From the NCBI RefSeq assembly GCF_036409155.1, contig NZ_JAZGLW010000001.1, forward strand, positions 806,001 to 870,000: a DNA stretch of 64,000 nt, written 5' to 3'. The DNA is from Mycobacterium sp. 050128. GTDB taxonomy: Bacteria; Actinomycetota; Actinomycetes; Mycobacteriales; Mycobacteriaceae. Under the pieces are notes generated by a model. The model was not told the DNA's origin. It saw only the letters and a program-made list of their open reading frames with translations, and searched no databases. A program made the position numbers and the translations under genes. This document shows positions 1 to 10,394 of this stretch, one piece after another (within the stretch, counting starts at the first letter, position 1; the number at the start of each line of letters is the position of its first letter).

Positions 1-117
1 TTTGTGACCGGGGTCCGGCTGACGGAGAAATTGATGGCCGGCCGGCCGGGCTTCGCGGAATATCAGCAAAGGACCGCGTGTTTTGTCCCGCGACCGCCGA
101 GAGCGGCACGCCGATAG
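1..117 (+). CDS. C-terminal end of a DUF1295/steroid-reductase-like membrane protein (partial)
   Basis: The gene enters from the left edge in frame 1 and runs 38 codons to a TAG at 115-117. The visible tail carries the pattern E-K-x-M-x(4)-PGFAEYQQRT-x-x-F-x-PRPP, which is typical of the C-terminus of DUF1295 (steroid 5-alpha-reductase / isoprenylcysteine methyltransferase-like) membrane proteins. In M. tuberculosis the gene next to sigK is Rv0446c, a membrane protein of this type, so this is probably its orthologue. The stop lies 44 bp before the sigK start, so the two could be co-transcribed. The N-terminal part and all membrane segments are outside the window. Confidence 0.7.
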   Translation, partial: FVTGVRLTEKLMAGRPGFAEYQQRTACFVPRPPRAARR

Positions 118-161
118 CCGTCGTCGATGCGGCCCGGCGGACAGCGATAGGCTACCTGACA

Positions 162-725
162 ATGACCGGACTGCCGCAGCTGAGCAGCGACTTGGATGAG
201 TTGCTGCGTCAAGTTGCGCGCGGCGATACCCAGGCTTTCGCCGCCGTCTACGACCTGACCAAGAGCCGGGTGTTCGGGCTGGTGATCCGGGTGCTGCGCG
301 ACGCCGGTTACAGCGAGGAAACCACCCAGGAGATCTATCTCGAGGTGTGGCGTTCGGCGTCGGACTACGACCCGGCCCGCGGCTCCGCCCTGTCCTGGTT
401 GCTGACCATGGCGCACCGGCGGGCGATCGACCGGGTGCGCGCCGAGCAGGCCGGCAGTCGCCGTGAGTCGCGCTACGGCGCGGCCAACGTCGACACCGAC
501 CACGACGTGGTCGCCGACTCGGCGATCGCCGGCGACGAGCGCCGCCGGGTGGCCGACTGCCTGGGCGGGCTGACCGATGCGCAGCGGCAGTGCATCGAGC
601 TGGCGTACTACGGCGGGCTGACGTACCCGGAGGTGGCCCAACGGCTGGCGGCCAATTTGTCGACGATCAAATCCCGCATCCGCGACGGGCTGCGCGGGCT
701 GCGTAACTGCCTGGACGTAGCATGA
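162..725 (+). CDS. sigK: ECF RNA polymerase sigma factor SigK
   Basis: Extracytoplasmic-function sigma factor that directs RNA polymerase to SigK promoters (mpt70/mpt83 regulon in M. tuberculosis). The protein is 187 aa, the family length. Region 2 spans about residues 25-95, including the stretch [12 protein letters not shown], and region 4 with its helix-turn-helix spans about 135-182. Cys133 and Cys183, the pair reported to form a redox-sensitive disulphide in M. tuberculosis SigK, are both present. An in-frame ATG exists 28 codons upstream at 78, but homology begins at [10 protein letters not shown], so 162 is preferred. The stop overlaps the rskA start by 4 bp (ATGA), so sigma and anti-sigma are translationally coupled. 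Confidence 0.96.
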   Translation: MTGLPQLSSDLDELLRQVARGDTQAFAAVYDLTKSRVFGLVIRVLRDAGYSEETTQEIYLEVWRSASDYDPARGSALSWLLTMAHRRAIDRVRAEQAGSRRESRYGAANVDTDHDVVADSAIAGDERRRVADCLGGLTDAQRQCIELAYYGGLTYPEVAQRLAANLSTIKSRIRDGLRGLRNCLDVA

Positions 726-1423
726 CCGAGCCCACCGATTTCGAGCTGCTCGAGCTGGCCACGCCGTACGCCCTGCACGCGGTGTCCGACGCGGAGCGCG
801 CCGACATCGACTTGCACCTCGCGGCCGCACCGGCGTCGATCGCGTCGGCCTTCGCCGAGGAAGTCCGCGCCGTGCGCGAGACGATGGCCGTCGTCTCGGC
901 TTCGACCATCGCCGAACCGCCCGCGCATCTGCGGTCCGCCGTGCTCGCCCTGGCCACACCAAGTCTTGTGAAGCGCCAAAACCGTTGGCGCACCACCGCA
1001 TTGATATCGGTCGCGGCGGCGATCGTGGCGGGCCTGACGGCATTCGGCCTGCAGACGCTGTTGCGCCCGACGCCGACGCAGTCGGTGGCCGAGCAGGTGA
1101 TGGCGGCCCCGGACGTCCGGACCGTTTCGCGCCCGCTGGCCAACGGGACGGCCACGGTGGTCTTCTCCCGCGATCGCGGCGCCGGGGTGCTGGTGATGAA
1201 CAACGTGCCGCCGCCCACTCCGGGCACCGTCTACCAGATGTGGTTGATCGACTCCAAGGGCCCGACCTCGGCGGGGACGATGGGCACCGCGGCCGTCTCG
1301 CCCTCGACGACGGCGACGCTGACCAACCTCGGAAAGTCGACGGCCCTGGCCTTCACCGTCGAACCCGGCGCGGGCTCACCCCAGCCGACCAGCCCGATAT
1401 TGGCGACCTTGCCGCTGAGCTAA
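722..1423 (+). CDS. rskA: Anti-sigma-K factor RskA
   Basis: Membrane-bound anti-sigma factor that holds SigK inactive at the membrane and is degraded by regulated proteolysis. It is 233 aa. Residues 1-80 form the cytoplasmic sigma-binding domain, about 92-114 are a single transmembrane segment, and the C-terminal part is an extracytoplasmic RskA domain ([11 protein letters not shown] and a serine/threonine-rich end). The start codon overlaps the sigK stop in ATGA. The 3' end overlaps the convergent membrane-protein gene by 4 bp. The frame is intact, unlike in the M. bovis group, where rskA mutations are known. Confidence 0.95.
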   Translation: MTEPTDFELLELATPYALHAVSDAERADIDLHLAAAPASIASAFAEEVRAVRETMAVVSASTIAEPPAHLRSAVLALATPSLVKRQNRWRTTALISVAAAIVAGLTAFGLQTLLRPTPTQSVAEQVMAAPDVRTVSRPLANGTATVVFSRDRGAGVLVMNNVPPPTPGTVYQMWLIDSKGPTSAGTMGTAAVSPSTTATLTNLGKSTALAFTVEPGAGSPQPTSPILATLPLS

Positions 1424-2265
1424 GCCTTCTTCACCAGGCTGCCCAGCACCGCGACGATCACGCCGACGACGACCAGCCCCGCGCCGGCGGCCAACGTCAG
1501 GTTCAGCCAGTCCCGCATTCCGGCTTCGGCCGTGTGGACCATGACGTCGGCGATCTGGCGGACGTCGCCGCTGGTGCGATTGAGCGCCTCGTTGACGTAG
1601 CGGGCACCGACCTCCATGCCGACCCACCCGGCGGCGCCGACCAGCAGCGCCGAAACGCCCAGACCGGTCAGCGCCTTGCCGCGGCGCCGGGCTGCCAGCA
1701 GTGTCAGCAGTGCTAACAGCCCGCTAAGCGCGACCGCCCCCAAGCTCGCCCACTTGCCCCACGCGCCGACCCGGCTCAGCTCCCCCGGCCGCAGCGAGTG
1801 GGGCACCGACGCCGTCAGCGGCACGGTCAGCGTGGCGGGCACCTTCACGTTGTGCTCGCTCAAGATCTGCGCAAACGCGGGATCGTTGAGCATCGGGGCC
1901 ACGTCGACCGCCCAGGAATCACCGGACCCCGCATCGGCGAACAGCCAGCGATGTGCCGCCCGGTTCGCCGTCGCGAACATCGGCGGGAAGGACGGACCGG
2001 CGGTGTATGCGCCGGCCGCGTCGCGCACCTGCGCGCTGTCCACGGGAGTGCGTCCACCGCCATGCTCGGCGATCAGCGTCATCGTCCGGCTGGTGAGTTC
2101 ACCGGCCATCGCGGACTGCAGGGCCGGGTCGCCCGCCGCCTTCCGGGCCAGCGCCGCGTAGCCGTTCTCGTCGACAAGATTGAGCTGTACCCAGGCCCCG
2201 GGGACGGCCACCGCCAGCGCGATCGTGGTGGCGAGCCACAGCGTCAGCGTCGCGAGGAATCGCAC
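1420..2265 (-). CDS. Multi-pass membrane protein, function unknown
   Basis: A 281-aa protein with a hydrophobic N-terminal segment (about residues 4-24, signal anchor), a roughly 140-residue polar region that should lie outside the membrane, and three hydrophobic segments near the C-terminus (about 172-192, 200-218, 257-277), ending in VKKA. I do not recognise a named domain. It sits between rskA and the DinB-like gene, a place where M. tuberculosis has only a short intergenic gap, so it is either lost there or gained here. Its stop overlaps that of rskA. Only 9 bp separate it from the DinB gene upstream on the same strand, suggesting an operon. Confidence 0.75.
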   Translation of the reverse strand: MRFLATLTLWLATTIALAVAVPGAWVQLNLVDENGYAALARKAAGDPALQSAMAGELTSRTMTLIAEHGGGRTPVDSAQVRDAAGAYTAGPSFPPMFATANRAAHRWLFADAGSGDSWAVDVAPMLNDPAFAQILSEHNVKVPATLTVPLTASVPHSLRPGELSRVGAWGKWASLGAVALSGLLALLTLLAARRRGKALTGLGVSALLVGAAGWVGMEVGARYVNEALNRTSGDVRQIADVMVHTAEAGMRDWLNLTLAAGAGLVVVGVIVAVLGSLVKKA

Positions 2266-2274
2266 GCCGTCAAT

Positions 2275-2790
2275 CTACGGCGCGATGCCCCGCACGTACG
2301 CGGCTTGCCCGAGGTGCTGGGCGCAGTCGTCGATGATGCTCACCAACCGGGCGCTGGCCGTCACCGGCGGATCCCAGTTGCTGTCGACGACCCGGGCCAG
2401 CTCGTCGGCGGTGACGCCGGCGATGTACTCGCACGAGAGCTTGTGCACCGCGTGGTAGTAGCCGGACAGCAAATCGGCAGGCGCACGGACCTTCGCCACC
2501 TCCGCGGCGCCGTGGCCGTAGCCGGTGTCGCGGCGCGGCAGATCCAGCGCGAAGCGGTCCACCCAGCCGTCGCGGGTCCAGACCTCCTCGACACCGGCGA
2601 CGTGGGCCAGCTGGATGTCCTGCACCCGGGCGCTGTGCCAGATCAGCCAGGCGATGGAGTTGGCGTCCGGGCTGGGTCGGTAGTTGGACAATTCGTCGGT
2701 CAGTCCATCGGTGAGCTCGTCGACGTGTTCGATCAACCGGGTGAACGCGTCGCGGAGTAACTCGCGGGCGGCGGCGTCGGCATCTGACAT
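2275..2790 (-). CDS. DinB/DUF664 family protein (Rv0443-like)
   Basis: A 171-aa four-helix-bundle protein of the DinB / DUF664 superfamily, which includes mycothiol-dependent metalloenzymes. Histidines sit where the family's metal triad is expected: in WLIWHSARV (first helix pair), in the YYHAVHKL helix, and in DDCAQHLGQ near the C-terminus. The length equals that of the M. tuberculosis neighbour Rv0443. The start MSDADAAAREL at 2790 is preferred over an in-frame ATG 24 codons upstream, because those extra residues have no family character and would run into the VOC remnant. The substrate is unknown. It is likely co-transcribed with the membrane protein that follows. Confidence 0.82.
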   Translation of the reverse strand: MSDADAAARELLRDAFTRLIEHVDELTDGLTDELSNYRPSPDANSIAWLIWHSARVQDIQLAHVAGVEEVWTRDGWVDRFALDLPRRDTGYGHGAAEVAKVRAPADLLSGYYHAVHKLSCEYIAGVTADELARVVDSNWDPPVTASARLVSIIDDCAQHLGQAAYVRGIAP

Positions 2791-2800
2791 ACCAACGACA

Positions 2801-2970
2801 CTACGGACCCCGGGGATAGACCGCGTCGACGTTGTTGCCGTCCGGATCGCGCACGAACGCACCGAGGTTTTCGTCGGCGGCCACCAACACGAGGTGATCT
2901 TCCCGACGAGAACGCCTGGGATTTCGCGTAGTCAGCGCAGTTAATACCCACGTGGTCGATCGCGAATTGA
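2801..2970 (-). pseudogene. Remnant of a VOC/glyoxalase-family gene
   Basis: On the minus strand one frame near 2969-2911 encodes a typical VOC N-terminus (AIDHVGINCADYAKSQAF). A second frame at about 2893-2801 encodes typical later pieces: HLVLVAADE, then directly GAFVRDPDGNNVDAV and a TAG stop at 2801-2803. A complete VOC protein of this type has about 120 residues. Here the middle is missing in at least two places and the frame has shifted. The remnant lies between the DinB gene and the amidohydrolase gene. I infer a gene killed by internal deletions. Confidence 0.75.
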
Positions 2971-3008
2971 TCGTGGCACGACGTGCGGCGCGGTCGTAGA
3001 TTGATGAG

Positions 3009-4739
3009 GTGATCTACGACCTCCTCATTCGCAATGGCACCATCGTCGACGGGCTGGGGGGTGAGCCGTACGTCGGCGACGTCGGGGTAACCGGCGGCGT
3101 CATCACGGCCGTCGGATCCGTGAACGGCGACCGTGCCGAGCGCGAGATCGACGCGACCGGCCTGCTGATCACGCCGGGTTTCGTCGACCTGCACACGCAC
3201 TACGACGGCCAGTCCATCTGGTCGGAGCGCCTGACCCCCTCCTCGGCACACGGCGTGACCACCGTGGTGATGGGCAACTGCGGCGTCGGGTTCGCGCCGT
3301 GCCGTCAGGAAGACCACGACGTCCTCGTCGACGTGATGGCCGGGGTGGAGGACATCCCGGGCGTCGTGATGACCGACGGCCTGCCGTGGACCTGGGAAAC
3401 CTTTCCCGAATACCTGAACGCGCTCGAAGCCGGTAGGCGTGACATCGACGTGGCCGCCTACCTGCCACATTCGCCGCTGCGCGTCTACGTGATGGGCCAG
3501 CGCGGCGCCGACCGCGAAGCCGCTACCGCCGACGACCTCGCCAAGATGCGGGCGCTGGCCAAGGAGGCCATGGAAGTCGGTGCGCTGGGCTTCGCGTCGT
3601 CGCGGCTGACCATCCATAAGACCGAAAGCGGTTCGCCCATACCGAGTTACGAAGCCGCCCGCGAGGAGATCGAAGAGATCGCCAAGGGCGTCGTTGACGG
3701 CGGCGGCGGGCTGCTGCAATTCGTGCCCGATATTCCGGCCGGCGGCTACCAGCCGGTGCTGCAGACAGTGTTCGACGTCGCCGAGGAGGTCGGCTTGCCG
3801 GTCACCTTCACCCTCGTCGTCGCCAACGCCGGGGACCCGACGTGGCCCGACGCGATCAACATGATCGAGAAGGCCAACGCCGCCGGCGGCGACATCACCG
3901 CGCAACTGCTGCCCCGCCCGATCGGGTTGATCATCGGGCTGCAACTCACCGCCAACCCGTTCGTGCTCTACCCCAGCTACCGGGAGATCGCGCATCTGCC
4001 GCTGGCCGAGCGGGTCGCCGAGATGCGCAAGCCCGAGGTCCGCGCCCGCATCCTGGCCGACAAGCCGGGCCAAGGCCACCCGATCCTGTACGTCGCGCAA
4101 ATGTGGGACTGGATCTTCCCGCTGGGCGACAACCCCAACTACGAGCCGGACCCGGCGGACAGCATCGGGGCCCGGGCCAGGGCCCGCGGCGTGAACCCGA
4201 TGGAGGAGGCCTACGACCGGCTGCTCGACGACGACGGCCGCGCCATGCTGCTGGTCGCGACCAGCAATATGGAGCGCAACTCGCTGAACACGGTCGGCGA
4301 GCTGCTGCGCCGCGACGACGTGGTGCTCGGGCTCGGCGACGGCGGCGCCCACTACGGGATGATCTGCGACGCCAGCTACTCGACGTTCTTCCTGACGCAC
4401 TGGGCGCGGGACCGGGCGTCTGGACGCTTCACGGTCGCCGAGGCCGTCCGCGAGCTGACGTCGGTGCCGGCCCGGGTCGCCGGGCTGGCCGATCGCGGCC
4501 GAATCGCGGTCGGATACAAGGGCGATCTCAACGTGATCGACCACGCGGCGCTGCGCCTGCACAAGCCGGTGATCACTTATGACCTACCCGCCGGCGGGCG
4601 TCGTCTGGACCAGACCGCGGACGGGTATGTGGCCACGATCGTGTCCGGCGAAGTGATCGCCGAAAACGGCAAACCCACCGACGCGCGTCCCGGCAAGCTG
4701 GTCCGCGGGCGCCAAATGGGGCCCGCAGCCACGCCATAA
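3009..4739 (+). CDS. N-acyl-D-amino-acid deacylase-type amidohydrolase
   Basis: Metal-dependent amidohydrolase of the D-aminoacylase / dihydroorotase-like superfamily, 576 aa. The N-terminal beta-sandwich (YDLLIRNGTIVDG) leads to the metal motif HTHYDGQ (His62, His64), and later GLGDGGAHYG supplies the usual C-terminal aspartate region. The family hydrolyses N-acyl-D-amino acids or related cyclic amides; the true substrate cannot be read from sequence. Translation starts with GTG at 3009, because the upstream ATG at 3004 runs directly into TGA. The gene is monocistronic, between a VOC remnant and a PPE gene. M. tuberculosis has related proteins elsewhere (Rv2913c type) but not here. Confidence 0.85.
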   Translation: MIYDLLIRNGTIVDGLGGEPYVGDVGVTGGVITAVGSVNGDRAEREIDATGLLITPGFVDLHTHYDGQSIWSERLTPSSAHGVTTVVMGNCGVGFAPCRQEDHDVLVDVMAGVEDIPGVVMTDGLPWTWETFPEYLNALEAGRRDIDVAAYLPHSPLRVYVMGQRGADREAATADDLAKMRALAKEAMEVGALGFASSRLTIHKTESGSPIPSYEAAREEIEEIAKGVVDGGGGLLQFVPDIPAGGYQPVLQTVFDVAEEVGLPVTFTLVVANAGDPTWPDAINMIEKANAAGGDITAQLLPRPIGLIIGLQLTANPFVLYPSYREIAHLPLAERVAEMRKPEVRARILADKPGQGHPILYVAQMWDWIFPLGDNPNYEPDPADSIGARARARGVNPMEEAYDRLLDDDGRAMLLVATSNMERNSLNTVGELLRRDDVVLGLGDGGAHYGMICDASYSTFFLTHWARDRASGRFTVAEAVRELTSVPARVAGLADRGRIAVGYKGDLNVIDHAALRLHKPVITYDLPAGGRRLDQTADGYVATIVSGEVIAENGKPTDARPGKLVRGRQMGPAATP

Positions 4740-4777
4740 CGCTACGAAGAAGCGCCTGTCCCGGTTAAGTTATTGCA

Positions 4778-5617
4778 GTGACGAGCCCGCATTTTGCGTG
4801 GTTGCCGCCAGAGATCAATTCGGCCCTCCTTTACGCCGGTCCTGGATCGGCGCCGCTGCATGCTGCCGCGGAAGCCTGGGATGGGCTTGCCGAGAACCTG
4901 GCCTCGTCCGCGTCCTCGTTCTTCTCCGTGGCCTCGGATCTGGCCAACGGCTCGTGGCAGGGTCCCTCGGCCACGGCGATGCTGGCCGTCGCGACCCAAT
5001 ACGTGAGCTGGCTCAAGGCGGCGGCCGCACAGGCCGAGGCGACCTCCAGCCAGGCTTCGGCCATCGCGGGCGCCTTCGAGACGGCGCTGTCGGCCACGGT
5101 GCAGCCGGCGGTGGTTACCGCCAACCGCGCCTTGGTGCGGGCGTTGGCTTCGCAGAACCATCTGGGCCAGAACGCCCCCACGATCATGGACATCGAGTCC
5201 GCCTACGAACAGATGTGGGCCACTGACGTGGCCGCGATGTCCGGGTATCACGCCGACGCCTCGGCGGCCGCCGAACAGCTGGCGCCCTGGCAGCAGGTCA
5301 TGCAGAACCTCGGCATGCAATTCCACAACGGCGACCTGATCTTCGGACCGCACGCGGGCACCGGGGGCCTGGCACACCACATCAACGCACTGGCCAGCCT
5401 CGATCACACCGGCGGCCACGTCGGATCCTGGCTGACCGACACCCCCGGCACCGGGTTTGCGCATACCGTGACGAGCGGTGCGGCGTCCGCGGACTTCAGC
5501 GCGAGCCTGCTCAATTCACCGAACGCCGGCACCGGTTTCAACCCGGGAACCGCGAACCTGGGTCTGCTCAGCAATCTGGGCTCGGGCACCATACCGACGG
5601 GTTTGACGGCGGACTGA
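4778..5617 (+). CDS. Short PPE family protein
   Basis: PPE proteins are exported by type VII (ESX) systems and act at the mycobacterial surface. The N-terminal domain of about 175 residues is recognisable: the PPE motif at residues 10-12 in [16 protein letters not shown], the WQGPSA turn, and the [17 protein letters not shown] helix. The remaining roughly 100 residues are Gly/Ala/Thr-rich with only a few NxGxGNxG-like fragments ([16 protein letters not shown]), so the major-tandem-repeat region is vestigial. Total length is 279 aa, versus 487 aa for PPE10 (Rv0442c), which occupies this position in M. tuberculosis. Translation starts at GTG. There is no PE partner gene beside it. Confidence 0.9.
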   Translation: MTSPHFAWLPPEINSALLYAGPGSAPLHAAAEAWDGLAENLASSASSFFSVASDLANGSWQGPSATAMLAVATQYVSWLKAAAAQAEATSSQASAIAGAFETALSATVQPAVVTANRALVRALASQNHLGQNAPTIMDIESAYEQMWATDVAAMSGYHADASAAAEQLAPWQQVMQNLGMQFHNGDLIFGPHAGTGGLAHHINALASLDHTGGHVGSWLTDTPGTGFAHTVTSGAASADFSASLLNSPNAGTGFNPGTANLGLLSNLGSGTIPTGLTAD

Positions 5618-5648
5618 CGACACGCCCGCTGCGCCTATCCTCGACATC

Positions 5649-6047
5649 ATGCGCACCAAGAAGAGGGTGGATCTGCAGAGGCTGGCCGCCGCCCTGCCCG
5701 ACTTCCCGTTCGCGTACCTGATCACCGTCGACGACGGATACCGCGTCCACACCGTGACGGTCGAACCGCGGCTGCGCGACGGCGCCGTCCTCGATATCGG
5801 ACTCATCGGCGGCCGCACCCGCGAAAACCTCAGCCAGCGCGCCGATGTCACCCTGCTGTGGCCGCCGCGCGAGCCGGGCGGCTATTCGCTGATCGTGGAC
5901 GGCCACGCCGAAGTCGCCGAGTCCGACTCCGAGACAGTGCGATTGGACGTGGTGCCGACCCGCGCGCTACTGCACCGCGACGCCGATCCCGACTCCGCGG
6001 CCAAAGGCACCCTGCACGACTGCGTGGTGTTCTCCCTGCCGGCATGA
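5649..6047 (+). CDS. Flavin-type split-barrel (PNPOx-like) protein, copy 1
   Basis: A 132-aa protein with the compact beta-barrel pattern of pyridoxamine-phosphate-oxidase-like / F420- or flavin-binding proteins: [16 protein letters not shown], then [19 protein letters not shown], then [10 protein letters not shown]. It is clearly paralogous to the protein at 7532-7906. The M. tuberculosis neighbour Rv0441c is of the same kind. It follows the PPE gene by 31 bp and precedes the CMD-family gene by 18 bp, suggesting co-transcription. The cofactor and substrate are not known. Confidence 0.72.
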   Translation: MRTKKRVDLQRLAAALPDFPFAYLITVDDGYRVHTVTVEPRLRDGAVLDIGLIGGRTRENLSQRADVTLLWPPREPGGYSLIVDGHAEVAESDSETVRLDVVPTRALLHRDADPDSAAKGTLHDCVVFSLPA

Positions 6048-6065
6048 CCTCGTACAGTCAGTCGC

Positions 6066-6626
6066 ATGAGTCGCGTCGCGCCGCTAGCCCCGCCGTGGAG
6101 CGAGGAAGACACCACCAGCATCAACAGCTGGGGCCACCCGGACCGCCCATATGAGCCCCTGCTCCTGGTGCGCTGCCTGCAGCGCCACCCCGCGCTGGCC
6201 AACCGGCTACGCAAGCTCGGTGAATCCCTTTACATCGCAGCGCTTTTGCCGCCGCGGACCCGGACGATCGCGATCCTGCGCACCTGCGCACTGGTCGGTT
6301 GCGAGTACGAGTGGGGCGGGCAGGCGGCGTTCTGGGGACCGATCGTCGGAGTCAGCGACGACGAGTGTGACGCGCTGGTGACCGGCGGCCCCGACGACGC
6401 GCGGTGGGGTCCGGCCGAGCGGACGCTGATCGAGGCGGTCGACGAGCTGGAGCGCACCGGGTCGTGGTCGGAGGCGACGTGGACGGCGCTGGGCCGCGAC
6501 CTCGACGACGAGCAGCGCATCGAATTGCTCACGGCCGTCGGCTGGTATCGCACCATCTGCACACTGTGCAACGCGCTCGCCCTACCGATGGAGGGCTGGA
6601 TGCGGCGCTGGCCACTAGGGCGCTGA
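6066..6626 (+). CDS. Carboxymuconolactone decarboxylase (AhpD-like) family protein
   Basis: A 186-aa all-helical CMD-family protein. The core helix pair is visible as RTRTIAILRTCALVGCEYEWGGQAAFW, with a single Cys and the E-x-x-W-G-x(n)-A arrangement rather than the CxxC of the peroxidase-reducing AhpD. Members act as decarboxylases, alkylhydroperoxidase-like enzymes or uncharacterised oxidoreductases; the lack of CxxC argues against a classical AhpD role. It lies 18 bp after the split-barrel gene and overlaps the convergent SDR gene by 12 bp at the 3' end. Confidence 0.8.
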   Translation: MSRVAPLAPPWSEEDTTSINSWGHPDRPYEPLLLVRCLQRHPALANRLRKLGESLYIAALLPPRTRTIAILRTCALVGCEYEWGGQAAFWGPIVGVSDDECDALVTGGPDDARWGPAERTLIEAVDELERTGSWSEATWTALGRDLDDEQRIELLTAVGWYRTICTLCNALALPMEGWMRRWPLGR

Positions 6627-7439
6627 GCGGTCCCGTTTGAGACCGGGATGCTGCCTTTTAAGTAGCGGCAGCAGCAGACGTCGCGGCATGAACTGAAACA
6701 GCCGGGTGCTGATTTGGCTTGGCAGCCCGGGGATCACCGCTCCGCGATCGCCGTCGAGCGCGTCGACTCCGGCGCGCGCCACCTCGCTGGCGGGCAGCCA
6801 CATGAACTTCGGGAACGCGTCGGCGAACTTCCGCTCGTCCATGCCGGCGTTCTTCAGGAACTCGGTGCGCACCGGGCCGGGGTTGAGCAGCGCAACGGTG
6901 ACACCGCTGCCGGCCAGTTCGCCACGCAGTCCTTCGGTGTAGGTGATCACGAACGCCTTGGTGGCGGCGTAGCCGACCTGGCCGGGGAAGGGGTAGTAGC
7001 CCGCGGTCGATCCGACGTTGAGAATTGCGCCGCGCCCGCGCGGCACCATCTGCTGGACCGCGCGCGTGGTCAGGTCGATAACGGCCTCGACGTTGACCCG
7101 CACCTGGGCGATCTCGTCGTCGACCGACACATCCGTCACCGACCCGATGGTGCCGATGCCGGCGTTGTTGACCAGGATCTCGGCCGTCAGCCCGCGACGA
7201 TCGACCTCGCCGAAAAGGCCGGCGCGAGCGGCCGAATCCGCGACGTCGCAACCGATCACCTCGACGCGAACCCGACTCGCGAGTTCATCGGCCAGCTCGT
7301 GCAGCTTGTCCTCGCGGCGCGCGACGAGGGTGACGCCGTGCCCGCGATCGGCGAGCTCGCGGGCGATGGCGGCGCCGATGCCCGACGACGCTCCGGTGAC
7401 GACGGCGGTGCTGGTGGGTGCGGGAGTTGGGAGAGCCAC
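6615..7439 (-). CDS. Short-chain dehydrogenase/reductase
   Basis: Classical SDR of 274 aa that uses NAD(P)(H) to oxidise or reduce a carbonyl or alcohol substrate. The TGASSGIG nucleotide-binding motif is near residue 17, NNAG follows, the catalytic triad is Ser in NVGSTAGYYP, then Y-x-x-x-K in VGYAATKAF, and the PG motif is LNPGPVRTEF. A GTG at 7439 (VALPTPAPTSTAVVTG) fits the family start; residues encoded further upstream are Arg-rich and unlike the family. Basic residues and FMPRRLLLPLLKR near the C-terminus hint at membrane association. Divergent from the second split-barrel gene. Confidence 0.87.
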   Translation of the reverse strand: MALPTPAPTSTAVVTGASSGIGAAIARELADRGHGVTLVARREDKLHELADELASRVRVEVIGCDVADSAARAGLFGEVDRRGLTAEILVNNAGIGTIGSVTDVSVDDEIAQVRVNVEAVIDLTTRAVQQMVPRGRGAILNVGSTAGYYPFPGQVGYAATKAFVITYTEGLRGELAGSGVTVALLNPGPVRTEFLKNAGMDERKFADAFPKFMWLPASEVARAGVDALDGDRGAVIPGLPSQISTRLFQFMPRRLLLPLLKRQHPGLKRDRSAP

Positions 7440-7531
7440 GCAGCTAACCCTAGGGCGCCGAGCGCGGGCCCTAGGTACGAGTACTTCCACTCGCACTCTT
7501 GCAGCCCACACTCGCGGCCTATCCTCGCGTC

Positions 7532-7906
7532 ATGAGCGTGAAAGTCGATCTCGATCAACTCACCGGCGCGCTGGCCGACTTCACGTTCGCCTACCTGATC
7601 ACCTTCGGCGACGGACGGCACGCGCACGCCGTGGCGGTGCACCCGGTGCTGATCGACGGCGTGCTGGAGGTGGGCTCGATCGGCAACAGCACCCGCAACA
7701 ACATCGCCCGGCACGACGCGGTCACGCTGGTCTGGCCGCCGCGCGAACCCGACGGCTACTCGCTGATCGTCGACGGCACCGGCCTCGCCGGCGACGACGC
7801 GCTGCAAGTGGTGCCGAGTCGCGCGGTTCTGCACCGCAAGGCGGCGCCGCAGACGGTGACCAGACCCGGCTGTAAGGACGACTGCCTGCGTCTCGAGCAG
7901 CCCTGA
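7532..7906 (+). CDS. Flavin-type split-barrel (PNPOx-like) protein, copy 2
   Basis: A 124-aa paralogue of the protein at 5649-6047. Shared blocks are [25 protein letters not shown] and VPSRAVLHRKA. It differs in the acidic insert and ends with a Cys-containing tail (CKDDCLRLEQP). Start ATG at 7532 (MSVKVDLDQL) is chosen by alignment with copy 1. It is transcribed toward groEL2 and is followed at once by a strong hairpin terminator. The position next to groEL2 equals that of Rv0441c in M. tuberculosis, so this copy is the more likely orthologue. Confidence 0.72.
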   Translation: MSVKVDLDQLTGALADFTFAYLITFGDGRHAHAVAVHPVLIDGVLEVGSIGNSTRNNIARHDAVTLVWPPREPDGYSLIVDGTGLAGDDALQVVPSRAVLHRKAAPQTVTRPGCKDDCLRLEQP

Positions 7907-7913
7907 CACACGA

Positions 7914-7947
7914 AAAAGCCCGGCCCCAAAAGGGACCGGGCTTTTCT
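7914..7947. terminator. Bidirectional intrinsic terminator between split-barrel gene and groEL2
   Basis: The arms AAAAGCCCGG and CCGGGCTTTT form a perfect 10-bp stem, extended by several more pairs, around a short A-rich loop. It has A residues on one side and T residues on the other, so it can stop transcription from both converging genes. Confidence 0.85.
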
Positions 7948-7977
7948 CGTAGCTGGGACTTATTCGTACTCAGAGAC

Positions 7978-9663
<1,686 letters not shown>

Positions 9664-9727
9664 TTACTTACGCTGGCCGGGCGCAGTGCCCGCGACGGAC
9701 GACCAGAGCTGGCCTCACCGTCCCGAC

Positions 9728-9754
9728 CTAGCACTCACACACTGCGAGTGCCAA
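9728..9754. promoter_or_regulatory. CIRCE operator 1 (HrcA site), groEL2 promoter
   Basis: Inverted repeat CTAGCACTC - 9 bases - GAGTGCCAA, matching the CIRCE consensus (TTAGCACTC-N9-GAGTGCTAA) except at the outer bases. It lies 125 bp upstream of the groEL2 start. HrcA binding here represses groEL2 until heat shock. Confidence 0.9.
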
Positions 9755-9762
9755 CGTCATTC

Positions 9763-9789
9763 TTAGCACTCGCCTATGCCGAGTGCAAG
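9763..9789. promoter_or_regulatory. CIRCE operator 2 (HrcA site), groEL2 promoter
   Basis: Second inverted repeat, TTAGCACTC - 9 bases - GAGTGCAAG, starting 35 bp from the first. The left arm is a perfect consensus match. The pair is arranged in tandem on the promoter side of groEL2. Confidence 0.9.
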
Positions 9790-9812
9790 AACGGGGCTGC
9801 GGTTATCGGGGG

Positions 9813-10379
9813 CTATCGCTTAGCGCGTAAACCGTCCACGACGACGTCGGTGACCCGCTGGGCCAATTCCGCGTTGTAGGCCTCCATGGCCTGACATCCG
9901 ACCATGATCGTCTTCACTTCGCGTACGCCGATGTCCGGCCGCGCGGTGCCCGCCCGCTGCGCGGCGCGCAGCAGCTCGTCGAGCATTGCCAGGAAGGCAT
10001 CCTCGGCATCCGGTGCGGCGGCGGCGATGTCGATGCCGAAACCGGCCAGGGCATCGACCAGGCCGCGATCCGCCGCGCCCCACTGCAGCACCAGCGAACG
10101 CAGATAGGCGAACAGCGCCTCGCCCGGGCCGGCGGATTCCAGCAGGGCGTGTCCCTCGTCAACGAGCTGCTGCATGCGGTCGTCGATGACCGCCTGGAAC
10201 AGCGCCTCCTTGGTCGGGAAGTGCCGGTAGACGGTGCCCGCCCCGACGCCGGCCCGACGGGCGATCTCGTCGATGGGCACCGACAAGCCCTCGGCCGCGA
10301 AGGTGTCGTAGGCGACTTCCAGCACGCGCGCCCGGTTGCGCGCCGCGTCGGCACGCAGCCGACGTTCAGGCTGCGCCAT
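9813..10379 (-). CDS. TetR family transcriptional regulator
   Basis: A 188-aa TetR repressor. The N-terminal helix-turn-helix is clear: RARVLEVAYDTFAAEGL, then the recognition region RAGVGAGTVYRHFPTKEALF. The C-terminal ligand-binding domain is divergent, so the ligand is unknown. It is transcribed divergently from the SDR gene at 10481, with 101 bp between them that carry a promoter and inverted repeats. It therefore probably represses itself and the SDR gene. Confidence 0.9.
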   Translation of the reverse strand: MAQPERRLRADAARNRARVLEVAYDTFAAEGLSVPIDEIARRAGVGAGTVYRHFPTKEALFQAVIDDRMQQLVDEGHALLESAGPGEALFAYLRSLVLQWGAADRGLVDALAGFGIDIAAAAPDAEDAFLAMLDELLRAAQRAGTARPDIGVREVKTIMVGCQAMEAYNAELAQRVTDVVVDGLRAKR

Positions 10380-10394
10380 TTGTTCACCACCTAT

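Noticed and set aside
2733..4562. 609-codon open frame opposite the amidohydrolase gene
   Set aside because: It is a GC-rich antisense shadow with low-complexity residues. Only its far N-terminal-like fragment near 2910-2970 is meaningful, as part of the VOC remnant.
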